Part shown: positions 54,408-63,224 of the stretch, in pieces
Layout: every line of letters starts with the position of its first letter
How positions within the stretch are numbered: position 1 is the first letter of the stretch
DNA from: Flaviramulus multivorans
GTDB taxonomy: Bacteria; Bacteroidota; Bacteroidia; Flavobacteriales; Flavobacteriaceae
Direction of reading: 5' to 3'
Assembly: GCF_021728415.1 (NCBI RefSeq)
Contig: NZ_JAKKDV010000004.1
Location: 1-64,000, forward strand
Length of the DNA: 64,000 nucleotides
Notes under the pieces: model-generated
What the model was told of the DNA's origin: nothing
The model's input: the letters and a program-made list of their open reading frames with translations, nothing else
Databases searched by the model: none
Made by a program: the position numbers and the translations under genes

Positions 54408-57400
54408 GCTAAAACTTTTGCGTTATTAAGTATTTCTCGAACTTCGGTTTTGCAACTTCCACAACCTAATCCTGCTCCTGTTTTGTTACACAGTTCAGTG
54501 AAATTCACACAACCGTCTTTTATTGCTTCTTCAATATTACCAGATCCTACTTGACTACATGAACAAACAAGTTTTCCTAAAACTGGAACATCGTTAGAAG
54601 AACCTCGCAATAAAGTATTGCGTTTTTCAGACATTTCAATTTTACTTTCAATCATGGTTTTAAATTCAGCAAACTCATTTTTGTCACCCATTAAAACCGC
54701 ACCAATCAATAAATCATCTTTTACGATACACTTTTTGTAATAACGTTTTGAAATATCAGTAAAAATAACTTCCTGATACGAATCATCATTTTCAGGAACG
54801 TCAATATTACCTATACTACATAAATTTAAATCGTTGAATTTCAAGATGTTCATTAAAACCGAACCATTGTAAGCACAACTAATATCTCCTGCAATAAAGT
54901 TTGCTAATATTGTTGCTTGCTCTTCAGCGGCAGATGTTATTCCAAATAATTGATTATTAAATTCTGCTATTTCTCCTATGGCAAAAATGTCTGGATTTGA
55001 TGATTGTAAGTGCTGATTTACCTTCACTCCGCGACTACAAACTATGCCATTTTCTCGTGCTATTTCAATGTTAGGAATAGTACCAATAGCATAAACTATA
55101 GCGTTGGCTGTTATAAATTTACCACTCTTTAAAGTAACGTTTAATTCTCCTGTATCCTCATCATCAAATACCGTACTCACTTCATTATCAAAATAAATTT
55201 GAATACCTCGTTCTTGCACGTCTAAAGCCAAAAGTTTACTTGAAACTTTGTCCAGCTGCCGTTCCATTAACCTTGATGCTCTTTGAATAATAGTGATTTT
55301 TACATTTTTGTGCTTCATGGCCGCTGCCAATTCTAATCCCAAAAGACCACCTCCAACAATAATTACATGCTGTTCCTCTGGTGGTAATCCTGTAGCATCT
55401 AAATAAGCTTTAAATCTATCGGCATCGCTTTTGTTGCGCATAGTAAACCGTCCTGGTAAGTCCAACTGAACATCTTTTGGAATGAAAGCGCGACTACCTG
55501 TGGCTAAAATAAGTTTATTGTAATTGTGCAATTCTCCATTTGTATCAGTAACTATTTTACTTTTGCTATCAATTTTATTAATAGAGGTTTCGGGATGCAC
55601 CTTAATATTCAATTTACTTAACTCTTTTTCTTTAATTTTTAGGAGTTGTTCCCACGATAATTCTTCGGTAACATATTCTGGTAAGAGCACCCTATTATAA
55701 AATAAATTAGGCTCTTTTGAAAACACATGAATTTCATCAACTTCGTTATGTTCTCTATAATTTTGAACAAACCTAAAGGCTGCAGCTCCGGCACCAACAA
55801 TTATTATTTTCTCAACGGGTTTTTTATATTTTGACACCGAAACTCTTGTAAATTTAAAGTCGGGTTCTTTTGAAATTGAATCTACATGAGTATTGGTTAA
55901 ATTATTAGCTCTATTTAAATCACTTTTTAGTTTTTTACCCCAATGCATTGGTAAAAACACACATCCCTTGGCAATGTTATCAGTAACTTTTGCTCGCACG
56001 CGTACATTTCCGTTCTCACTTTTTATTTCGGTAATATCACCGTCCTTTACCTTAGATAAGTACGCATCTACAGGATTAATTTCCAAAACTGGTGTTGGAT
56101 AATGGGTTTTTAAACGTGCTACTTTGCCAGTTTTGGTCATGGTATGCCATTGGTCTCGCACTCTACCAGTTGTAAGTATTAAAGGATAATTCTCGTTGGG
56201 CTGGGGCGATGTGTTTTCAGTATTAGTAGCTACATTAAAAATGGCTTTTTGCGAAGGCGTATAAAATTTTTTGTCTTGAAATAGCCTTGGAGTTCCAGTA
56301 TGGCGATACTCTGGTACTGGCCATTGAAAAGTGCCCTCACTTTTTAATCTATCATAATTTAAAAACGATATATCAATCTTTGTTCCTTTGGTCATAGAAC
56401 AATACTCGTCATAAATTTCTTCTGTGCTGTTAAAATTAAAACCTCTAAAACCCATTCGTTGAGCGAAGTCACAGAATATTTCAACATCAGGTCGAGCTTC
56501 ACCTGGAGGGTTAATTTCTTTTGGTAAATACGAAATGCGTCGTTCAGAATTCGTCATTGTTCCTTCCTTTTCCAACCAAGCCGCAGCTGGAAGTACTAAA
56601 TCCGCATAAGCCACAGTATCCGATTTATGTGAAATATCTTGAACTACCACAAACTTTGCGTTTTTCATAGCACGCTCTATACGATGCGTGTTTGGTAAAC
56701 TCACAAGTGGGTTAGTGCATGCAATCCAAACTGCTTTTAACTTTCCAGATTCTAAGGCATCAAACATTTCGGTTGCCGTTAATCCGGGAGTGGAAGAAAT
56801 TTTATCAACACCCCAAAACTGAGCAACTTCTCTACGGTGTTCTTCATTTTGTAAATCTTTGTGCACTGCCAAAAGATTAGCCATTCCACCAACTTCACGC
56901 CCACCCATAGCGTTGGGTTGACCCGTTAATGAAAATGGACCAGAACCTGGTTTTCCAACTTGTCCTGTTATAAGTGATAAGTTTAATAAAGCCGTATTTT
57001 TATCAGTTCCAATAACACTTTGGTTAAGCCCCATTGCCCACATACTTATAAAGCCTTTTGAAAGCCCAATAATATCGGCTGCTTTTCTTATATCTTTTTC
57101 TGAAACTCCACAAATCTTTGACGCTTTTTTAAGAGATGTAGCAAAAATTTGTTCCTTGTAGGCATGAAAACCTTCGGTGTGATTTTTTATGAAATCGTCA
57201 TCTATCAACCCGCGTTTATATAAACATCTACCAATGGCATTATACAGAGTTACATCTGTACCCGGAATTAATTGCAGATGTAAGTCTGCAAAATTAGCAG
57301 AGTCCGTTTTCCTTGGGTCTACCACAATAATTTTAACATCAGGATTCTCTTCTTTATGTTTTTCAATACGTCTGAAAAGAATAGGATGACACCACGCGGG

Positions 57401-57925
57401 ATTAGCTCCAGTAATTAAAAAACAATCGGCCAACTCAATATCCTCATAAGCTATAGGCACACTGTCTTCACCAAAAGTTTTTTTATAGCCAACCACTGCA
57501 GAACTCATGCATAAACGTGAGTTTGTATCAATATTATTAGTTCCTAAAAAACCCTTTGTAAGTTTATTGGCAATATAGTATTCTTCAGTTAAGCTTTGTC
57601 CAGAGACATAAAATGCCACACTATCCGGTCCATATTTTTTAATAATTGATTTAAAAACACTTGTAGCTCTATCCAAAGCATCATCCCAACTCACACGCTC
57701 ACGAGGGTGTGAACGACTCCATCGCATCTCTGGATATAGAATTCTATCAGAGGTATCATTAGCAACATAGTGCAAATTCATACCTTTAGAACAAAGCATT
57801 CCTTTATTTACAGGGTGGTTTTTATCGCCTTCAACCAAAACCTTATCATGGTTGTCCTTTTTTACAATAATCCCACATCCAACACCACAATAACAACATG
57901 TTGTTTTTACCTCTTTTTTAATCAT
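54404..57925 (-). CDS. assimilatory nitrate reductase fused to FAD diaphorase and BFD domain
   Basis: 1173 residues. Residues 1-690 are a molybdopterin nitrate reductase: [4Fe-4S] Cys10, 13, 17 and 45, and the Mo-ligand Cys139 in SRLCMSSAV. Residues about 698-1085 are a NAD(P)H-FAD oxidoreductase of the NirB/NasB type (VGAGAAAF, then VGGGLLGLELAAA). Residues about 1105-1173 are a BFD [2Fe-2S] domain (CSCSQ, then CGSCKTEV). There is no siroheme domain, so it reduces nitrate only. The fusion should accept NAD(P)H directly. The start at 57925 gives the TCCYCGVGC cluster right at the N-terminus. Confidence 0.9.
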   Translation of the reverse strand: MIKKEVKTTCCYCGVGCGIIVKKDNHDKVLVEGDKNHPVNKGMLCSKGMNLHYVANDTSDRILYPEMRWSRSHPRERVSWDDALDRATSVFKSIIKKYGPDSVAFYVSGQSLTEEYYIANKLTKGFLGTNNIDTNSRLCMSSAVVGYKKTFGEDSVPIAYEDIELADCFLITGANPAWCHPILFRRIEKHKEENPDVKIIVVDPRKTDSANFADLHLQLIPGTDVTLYNAIGRCLYKRGLIDDDFIKNHTEGFHAYKEQIFATSLKKASKICGVSEKDIRKAADIIGLSKGFISMWAMGLNQSVIGTDKNTALLNLSLITGQVGKPGSGPFSLTGQPNAMGGREVGGMANLLAVHKDLQNEEHRREVAQFWGVDKISSTPGLTATEMFDALESGKLKAVWIACTNPLVSLPNTHRIERAMKNAKFVVVQDISHKSDTVAYADLVLPAAAWLEKEGTMTNSERRISYLPKEINPPGEARPDVEIFCDFAQRMGFRGFNFNSTEEIYDEYCSMTKGTKIDISFLNYDRLKSEGTFQWPVPEYRHTGTPRLFQDKKFYTPSQKAIFNVATNTENTSPQPNENYPLILTTGRVRDQWHTMTKTGKVARLKTHYPTPVLEINPVDAYLSKVKDGDITEIKSENGNVRVRAKVTDNIAKGCVFLPMHWGKKLKSDLNRANNLTNTHVDSISKEPDFKFTRVSVSKYKKPVEKIIIVGAGAAAFRFVQNYREHNEVDEIHVFSKEPNLFYNRVLLPEYVTEELSWEQLLKIKEKELSKLNIKVHPETSINKIDSKSKIVTDTNGELHNYNKLILATGSRAFIPKDVQLDLPGRFTMRNKSDADRFKAYLDATGLPPEEQHVIIVGGGLLGLELAAAMKHKNVKITIIQRASRLMERQLDKVSSKLLALDVQERGIQIYFDNEVSTVFDDEDTGELNVTLKSGKFITANAIVYAIGTIPNIEIARENGIVCSRGVKVNQHLQSSNPDIFAIGEIAEFNNQLFGITSAAEEQATILANFIAGDISCAYNGSVLMNILKFNDLNLCSIGNIDVPENDDSYQEVIFTDISKRYYKKCIVKDDLLIGAVLMGDKNEFAEFKTMIESKIEMSEKRNTLLRGSSNDVPVLGKLVCSCSQVGSGNIEEAIKDGCVNFTELCNKTGAGLGCGSCKTEVREILNNAKVLA

Positions 57926-58056
57926 TTTAAGTAGGTTTTATTACTAATTAAGGCATTTTATTATCACCATGCAAACGCATACTTTATTATTTTGAATACC
58001 GTAAAAAAGGCTTCTATTTTTCTTAAATTGACAAAATTTAATAGTGAAAATTCACT
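57926..58056 (-). promoter_or_regulatory. nitrate-reductase operon upstream region
   Basis: Holds a TTAAATT-N5-AATTTAA inverted repeat (58023-58041) and AGTGAA-AA-TTCACT (58043-58056), the latter next to the narK stop. A single TACCGTA (about 57998) resembles a NarL half-site. No complete TTG/TAnnTTTG promoter was found. Confidence 0.35.
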
Positions 58057-59472
58057 TTAATTAGGCACTAATTTACCCGAAGCATTTTTCGTTTCTATAT
58101 TTTCAACTACTTCATCTTCAGTAGAAAAACGAATTGCCAAAGCCAAAACTCCTGTTAAAACCACAACAAAACCTATAATAAAATATCCTTGAGAAACTGC
58201 CGAAGCCGATGCGGTTGCTTGTGCTGCACTAATAACATCTGCTCCTAATCCTTCATTAGCAATAATTGCAGCTTCTTCAGCGACAGCAGATCTAGATTTT
58301 AATAAAAAGGCTGCTAGAAATGCACCAACATTCCCTCCGGCTCCTACTATTCCTGAAACAGAACCAATCGCTTTTTTGTTAATAAATGGTACCACCGAAA
58401 ACGTTGCGCCTTCTGCCATTTGTACAGATAAACTAAATAGAATCAATAAAATAATACCTACAACAAGACTTATGGCCGTTGAAAATGTAATTAGCATTAC
58501 ACCTTGTACCAATAAAATAAAGGATAAGAACAAAACACGTCCTCTCAATCCTTTTAATTTTCCAAATTTGTCACCAAAAAATCCTCCTAAGGTGCGAGCA
58601 AAAATATTCATTAAAGCAAATGATAATACAATATTTCCAGCCGTTACCCTTTCTAATTGAAATGTGTTTTGTAAATAGTCATCCATGGTTCCGTATACCG
58701 TTAGTTCTATGCCGAAACTCGCAGCATATACTAAGAAAAGAATCCAAATTCTATAATCTTTCAAAACGGTTAGAAAACCTACTTGATCCTTTTTGTTGGA
58801 AATAAACTCACCTGAAGCTCTCAATTCTTTGAAATTTCCTTGCGGTGTATCTTTAGTAAAAAAGAAATATACAATACCCATTAAAAAGCAAACAACTCCA
58901 GCAATAACCATGGAATATCGCCATGCTTCAGCTTCAGCTATACCAAAACTAACTACTCCTGCTGCAATAAGTGGCATTCCTAATCGATTTGCACCACCAC
59001 CAAGATTTCCCCATCCAGCAGAAGTCGCATTTGCAGTTCCAACTACGTTGGGAGCAAACATTAAGGATGTATGTACTTGTGTGATTACAAATGATGCTCC
59101 TATAAATCCAATAAACAGTCTACAAATTAAAAACTGAAGTGGTGTTTGTACCAAGCCGCAAAGAATAACAGGTATAGCCCCTAACATTAGCAAATACGTA
59201 TAACATAACCTTGGTCCATATTTATCACATAATTTGCCGATAAGTAAACGAGCGAATACAGTACCGGACACTGCTAGAATAATTGAATTCCACTTTTGCT
59301 CTGGGGTTAAACCCAAATCTCTAACTACATCAGGCATAAATGGTACAATTCCAAACCAGGAAAAAAAGCACATAAAGAATGCTATTGATGTAATCCAAAA
59401 TGTTCGCGTTGAGATACTTTTAAAATTAAATAAGCTTAATTTAGTTGCTTTTGATTGTGTTAGATTTTCCAT
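58057..59472 (-). CDS. narK: nitrate/nitrite transporter, NarK family
   Basis: About 471 residues from the ATG at 59472 (MENLTQSKATK); an ATG at 59487 is near the predicted transcript start and would be leaderless. Twelve-helix MFS. The nitrate signatures GWGNLGGGANRLG and GAGGNVGAFLAAF are both present, with LCDKYGPR as the MFS loop. Imports nitrate and/or exports nitrite. It is preceded by a -7 box and paired TACGTA sites, and is expected to be regulated by the two-component system next door. Confidence 0.93.
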   Translation of the reverse strand: MENLTQSKATKLSLFNFKSISTRTFWITSIAFFMCFFSWFGIVPFMPDVVRDLGLTPEQKWNSIILAVSGTVFARLLIGKLCDKYGPRLCYTYLLMLGAIPVILCGLVQTPLQFLICRLFIGFIGASFVITQVHTSLMFAPNVVGTANATSAGWGNLGGGANRLGMPLIAAGVVSFGIAEAEAWRYSMVIAGVVCFLMGIVYFFFTKDTPQGNFKELRASGEFISNKKDQVGFLTVLKDYRIWILFLVYAASFGIELTVYGTMDDYLQNTFQLERVTAGNIVLSFALMNIFARTLGGFFGDKFGKLKGLRGRVLFLSFILLVQGVMLITFSTAISLVVGIILLILFSLSVQMAEGATFSVVPFINKKAIGSVSGIVGAGGNVGAFLAAFLLKSRSAVAEEAAIIANEGLGADVISAAQATASASAVSQGYFIIGFVVVLTGVLALAIRFSTEDEVVENIETKNASGKLVPN

Positions 59473-59491
59473 GTTACATAATTTCATATAT

Positions 59492-59537
59492 CAAAACTAA
59501 GTATTTTTACTTAATTATAATACGTATTAACTACGTA
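59492..59537 (-). promoter_or_regulatory. narK promoter with paired TACGTA operator
   Basis: -7 box TAGTTTTG on the minus strand (59499-59492) and TACGTA at 59521-59526 and 59532-59537 (5-bp gap). The operator centre lies about 42 bp before the predicted transcript start, the usual activator position. There is no -33 TTG. Confidence 0.6.
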
Positions 59538-59683
59538 ATTGAAAAAAAATATTAGATTAATAATTTTGGAATATCGATTTTGAAGATTTGGTAAAATGTA
59601 TTGAAGATATTGCTCAACTTTGAATAAAACAACAAATAACTTGTCGCTTAAAATTAGCTCAAAAAGAAGAAAAGACTACTTAG
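59538..59683. other. remaining narK-regulator intergenic sequence
   Basis: AT-rich gap between the narK promoter and the 3' end of the response-regulator gene. I see no open reading frame, hairpin or other structure here that I can support. Confidence 0.5.
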
Positions 59684-60346
59684 TTATATCAATTGGAATT
59701 CTTTAGCTTTATTGTTAAGTTCCATCAAACTCTTAACTTCTAATTTTTTCATCAGATTAAAACGGTGCACTTCAACAGTCCGCTTACTAATTTCAAGTTC
59801 TTCAGAAATGTCTTTATTATTTTTAAGTTGTAAAACCAAGGTTAGAATTTGTTTTTCACGCTTAGTTAAATTAAATGGATCGTCTACCGCTTCTGAAGAG
59901 GTTGCTTTTTTAGATACTTTACCGTTTACAAAGTTATTCATTATAATGGCGGAGATATCGCCAGTAAAGTATTTCCCGCCAGACGCCACTTTATGCAACG
60001 CTTTTAAAAACTCATCTTTACTTGCGCCTTTAAGTAGATAACCATCTGCTCCAGCTTGAATGGCTTGAACAACATACTCCTCAGAATCGTGCATTGAAAG
60101 CACCAAAGTTTTAATATCCTTATATGATTTTGCTATTTCTCTAACCACTTCAATACCATTCATTTCAGGCATTCGTATATCAACAATTAGCACATGTGGC
60201 TTACTAATTTTAATAACTTCAAGAGCTTCTTTCCCATTAGAAGCTTCGTTAATTACTGTAATTCCAGATTGGTCTTCCAAGAGTGCTTTTATTCCATCTC
60301 TCACTAAAACATGATCATCCGCTAAAACTACATTAATTACTTCCAT
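59684..60346 (-). CDS. NarL/FixJ-family response regulator
   Basis: 220 residues. Receiver domain with acidic pocket (Asp10, Asp11), phospho-acceptor Asp56 in LIVDIRMPEMNG and the conserved Lys near LLKGAS. A LuxR-type HTH occupies the last 65 residues (LTKREKQILTLV, ISKRTVEVHRFNLMKKLEVK). It is the presumed partner of the kinase gene upstream and the likely binder of the TACGTA sites, one of which lies in front of its own gene. Confidence 0.9.
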   Translation of the reverse strand: MEVINVVLADDHVLVRDGIKALLEDQSGITVINEASNGKEALEVIKISKPHVLIVDIRMPEMNGIEVVREIAKSYKDIKTLVLSMHDSEEYVVQAIQAGADGYLLKGASKDEFLKALHKVASGGKYFTGDISAIIMNNFVNGKVSKKATSSEAVDDPFNLTKREKQILTLVLQLKNNKDISEELEISKRTVEVHRFNLMKKLEVKSLMELNNKAKEFQLI

Positions 60347-60390
60347 TCCTTTTTACTTTTAATTATGATGGTGTAAAAATAATAATTATT

Positions 60391-60406
60391 TACGTAATAC
60401 TACGTA
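60391..60406. promoter_or_regulatory. paired TACGTA operator upstream of the response-regulator gene
   Basis: TACGTA (60391-60396), ATAC, TACGTA (60401-60406), in the 64-bp gap between kinase and response-regulator genes. Read as TACGTAA-TA-CTACGTA it has a 7-2-7 layout. It suggests autoregulation. A weak -7 (TATTTTTA, 60381-60374, minus) lies downstream. Confidence 0.6.
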
Positions 60407-60410
60407 ATTT

Positions 60411-62222
60411 TTAAATAGGTATATTTAAGGTAATTCGGGTGCCTTTACCTATTTCAGAATTGATAAAAAATCGCCCCTCAATGTAGTTAATGCGCTCTCT
60501 CATAAAGGTCATACCCATACCACCATCTCCATTTTTTATATTTTTTACTTTACTTGTATCAAACCCTTTACCATTATCATCAATAACAATACTTAGTAAA
60601 TCTTCACTATGAGATAGTGATACTAATATATGGGTAGAGTCTGCATACTTTATTGCATTATTTATCGCTTCCTGTGTAATTCTATAAATATTTATTTCGG
60701 TGAGTGACTCTAGTCTTTTATTAAAATCTGTTTTATTAAAAAATACAATATTTTTTCCAGTAAGCTTCGCCAACTCTTGGGTTAATTTGGTAATTGCCGG
60801 AACAATACCATGGTCTGAAAGTTCAGGTGGTGTTAAATTAAATGTTGCGGTTCGCACACCTTTAATAATATTTGATGTAAGCTCCTTTAAATGATTAATT
60901 TTAGCAGCTGTTTTATCTATATCTTCAATATTAATACTTTCCAAATTGTACTTCAGCCCAGTTAACATCTGCCCTATTCCGTCATGAACGTCTTTCGCTA
61001 TTCGGTTTTGCTCTCGCTCCTGGTTTTCAATAATTTTACTTGAAATAATTTTTTGTTGACTCATTTTTTCCTCAAAGCTCTTTTTGGTAAGCCTTTCTAT
61101 TTCTAATTGAGCCTTTTTACGTTCAGTTATTTCTGAGGCAATTATTAATAATTCCGATTTTTCCTCAATAGAGCTAAAAGGAATTATAGCCATTTCCAAC
61201 CAAATATCCTCGTTATCCTTATTGGTTGCTTTAACCTCTCCTTGCCAACCTGTTTTTTTATGCTTAGATACTATATCCTCAATTATAATGCGCTCATTTT
61301 CTGAAACTGAAATGACTTCCCAAAAAACTTGTGTTTTACTAAATTTTGAGAATTTAAAAAGTCGTGAAAACTTATTGCCCATATGCACAATGTTTCCATT
61401 TGATGAAATTCTTGCAAACAGCAAAGTCTCATCCATAGCGTGAGTAAGAGCACGAAGTTCTTTTATGGATTTTTCTTTGGATGCACTCAACTCATCTGCA
61501 TCAATTGCCATTTTTTTTGCCCGTTTTTCCGCAATTAGTAACTCCGAAAGAATCGACCTAACTGATTTTGCTGTTGGCCAGAATATAAACAGGAACTCAC
61601 CTAAAAGAATTAGTAAGGTTAATACCATTAACCAAATTTCTAGTCTTTGAAGACGTCTTACTTTTAAATCCGCTTCTAAATCGTATTGGTTAACTATAGC
61701 ATCCATTACCATTAAAAAATCACCTTCATTTACCTTTACTAAACTAATTTCAGAAGTATAGCTTTCAAGAGGCAGAGGTGGCTTGTTTTCAATTTTATTA
61801 ATTATAGATTTTACAGCCTTACTAATAGTATCGAAAACAGGATTTAACGTTTTAAATTTATCATTAACCTCTAAACTATTTTTCTTTGGCAATCCAAGGC
61901 TATCACTACCTTTTTGAAGCGCATTATGTGATGTTTCCCAGAGGTCAAATGTTTTTTTGATTTTGTTTTTTAGAAGAATTCTGTTCTCTAAAGTATCTTC
62001 GGTAGAGAGTGAAACAATTTCTTTTGTTAATTTTTGGCTTAACATACGTTGCCTTCCTGCAACATTTATAACTGTAGAATCACTCTGTTGATTATTAAGA
62101 TGCTTACGAATTAAAATTTGACTAATAATTACTGAAAGAGCAATAGTGCTTAAAGCAATTATATATAAACGGCTTAGTTTATCAAACGTACGTTGGTCTA
62201 ATGAACTACCGTTTCTTACCAT
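60411..62222 (-). CDS. NarX-like sensor histidine kinase with PilJ sensor domain
   Basis: 603 residues. TM1 about 19-38, a periplasmic PilJ/nitrate-sensor-type domain (about 48-185, starting VINVAGRQRMLSQKLTKE), TM2 about 193-213, a linker and PAS-like region (about 245-370), then a HisKA_3 (DVHDGIGQMLTGL, His phospho-acceptor) and HATPase_c (QEAINNAIKYA, DDNGKGFD, GGMGMTFMRER). The periplasmic part recalls the NarX P-box (INxAGxxRM). It likely senses nitrate or nitrite. Confidence 0.88.
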   Translation of the reverse strand: MVRNGSSLDQRTFDKLSRLYIIALSTIALSVIISQILIRKHLNNQQSDSTVINVAGRQRMLSQKLTKEIVSLSTEDTLENRILLKNKIKKTFDLWETSHNALQKGSDSLGLPKKNSLEVNDKFKTLNPVFDTISKAVKSIINKIENKPPLPLESYTSEISLVKVNEGDFLMVMDAIVNQYDLEADLKVRRLQRLEIWLMVLTLLILLGEFLFIFWPTAKSVRSILSELLIAEKRAKKMAIDADELSASKEKSIKELRALTHAMDETLLFARISSNGNIVHMGNKFSRLFKFSKFSKTQVFWEVISVSENERIIIEDIVSKHKKTGWQGEVKATNKDNEDIWLEMAIIPFSSIEEKSELLIIASEITERKKAQLEIERLTKKSFEEKMSQQKIISSKIIENQEREQNRIAKDVHDGIGQMLTGLKYNLESINIEDIDKTAAKINHLKELTSNIIKGVRTATFNLTPPELSDHGIVPAITKLTQELAKLTGKNIVFFNKTDFNKRLESLTEINIYRITQEAINNAIKYADSTHILVSLSHSEDLLSIVIDDNGKGFDTSKVKNIKNGDGGMGMTFMRERINYIEGRFFINSEIGKGTRITLNIPI

Positions 62223-62233
62223 CTATTGAGTTT

Positions 62234-62818
62234 TTATGAAATAGCTTGTTTTATAAGTGATAAACTCTTATCAGATAACTTTAGTTTTAGGGCTTCTTTA
62301 TGCCCCTCGTCAGACATTTTTGCCCAAGTTTTTTGTAGAATATCAATAACCTTTTCATCTTCATGCTTTTCAGCAAATTCCTCAAAATAATAATCAAGAA
62401 ACACCAAACAGATAGTATCTTCTAAAATTTGAGTTTCTTCATTCTTCTTTATTAATTTCTTATTAATTAAAAATGAAATTCTATCAATATACTCATCATC
62501 ATAACCCACTTGCTTTAAAATATCAGAGGTTATATCGGCATGCATTTTCTTTAGAGTTTCTCTCCATTTTAAATAACCTACTCTATCCATCGGATACTCA
62601 TCTCGAGGGATTTTCCATCGACAAATATGTTGCGCCCTGGCTGCAATTTGTAATGCTTGGGATGAATTTGGTTTAAATTGTAAAAGTTTTCTAGACATAC
62701 GTTGGGAGTACAATAACTCTTTTGGGTAATCAATTCCACAAACCGAATAGGTATTTATGTCTTCCGAATTCTTTTTATCAATTAATGCGATGGCGGTTTC
62801 AAATCTAGTAGGCTTCAT
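62234..62818 (-). CDS. DUF4202-like protein in the nirBD operon
   Basis: 194 residues matching the DUF4202 pattern: FETAIALIDKKNSED, SQRMSRKLLQFKPNSSQALQ, IAARAQHICRWKIPRDEYPM and MHADITSDIL. All-helical; conserved His and Arg in ARAQHICRW may bind a metal or ligand. DUF4202 genes often travel with nitrite or nitrate assimilation. Function unknown. Gaps of 10-11 bp tie it to nirD and to the kinase gene. Confidence 0.78.
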   Translation of the reverse strand: MKPTRFETAIALIDKKNSEDINTYSVCGIDYPKELLYSQRMSRKLLQFKPNSSQALQIAARAQHICRWKIPRDEYPMDRVGYLKWRETLKKMHADITSDILKQVGYDDEYIDRISFLINKKLIKKNEETQILEDTICLVFLDYYFEEFAEKHEDEKVIDILQKTWAKMSDEGHKEALKLKLSDKSLSLIKQAIS

Positions 62819-62828
62819 AATTTAAGTA

Positions 62829-63206
62829 TTAGTCTGAAAAGCCAATATACACATTTCCATTTTCAATTTTAACAGGATATGTGGCAATTTTCAAATCTTC
62901 ACCACCTAAGTTTGAACCATCTTTTAAAGAAAAATTCTTTTTATGCATTGGGCATGCTACTTTAGGAATGCCATCCTTATCACCAATCATTCCTAGTGAT
63001 AAAACCATTTCCATTTTATGAGGACATAAATTTTGACAAGCATACCATTGTGACGTTCTTGTAAAATTATATACTGCTATTTGCTTTGTTTTATATTTAA
63101 TACATGCTCCACTATTTTCTGGAAAATCTGAAACATTCCCCACAAAAAACCACTCTTTTACATCTGCCTGAGTGACCGTTTCGTATTGTTTTAGTATATC
63201 TTGCAT
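62829..63206 (-). CDS. nirD: nitrite reductase small subunit, Rieske-type
   Basis: 125 residues. Rieske [2Fe-2S] fold with CPHKME and CPMHKKNFSL, whose Cys-x-His and Cys-x2-His pairs bind the cluster. It forms the small subunit of NAD(P)H nitrite reductase NirBD in the cytoplasm, reducing nitrite to ammonium. It lies 18 bp after nirB. Confidence 0.92.
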   Translation of the reverse strand: MQDILKQYETVTQADVKEWFFVGNVSDFPENSGACIKYKTKQIAVYNFTRTSQWYACQNLCPHKMEMVLSLGMIGDKDGIPKVACPMHKKNFSLKDGSNLGGEDLKIATYPVKIENGNVYIGFSD

Positions 63207-63224
63207 TGTTAAAATTTTAATTTA

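Noticed and set aside
52189-60000. Classical FNR boxes (TTGAT-N4-ATCAA) in the nitrate island
   Set aside because: I looked for them upstream of narB, nrtA and narK and found only weak AT-rich inverted repeats, none good enough to call.
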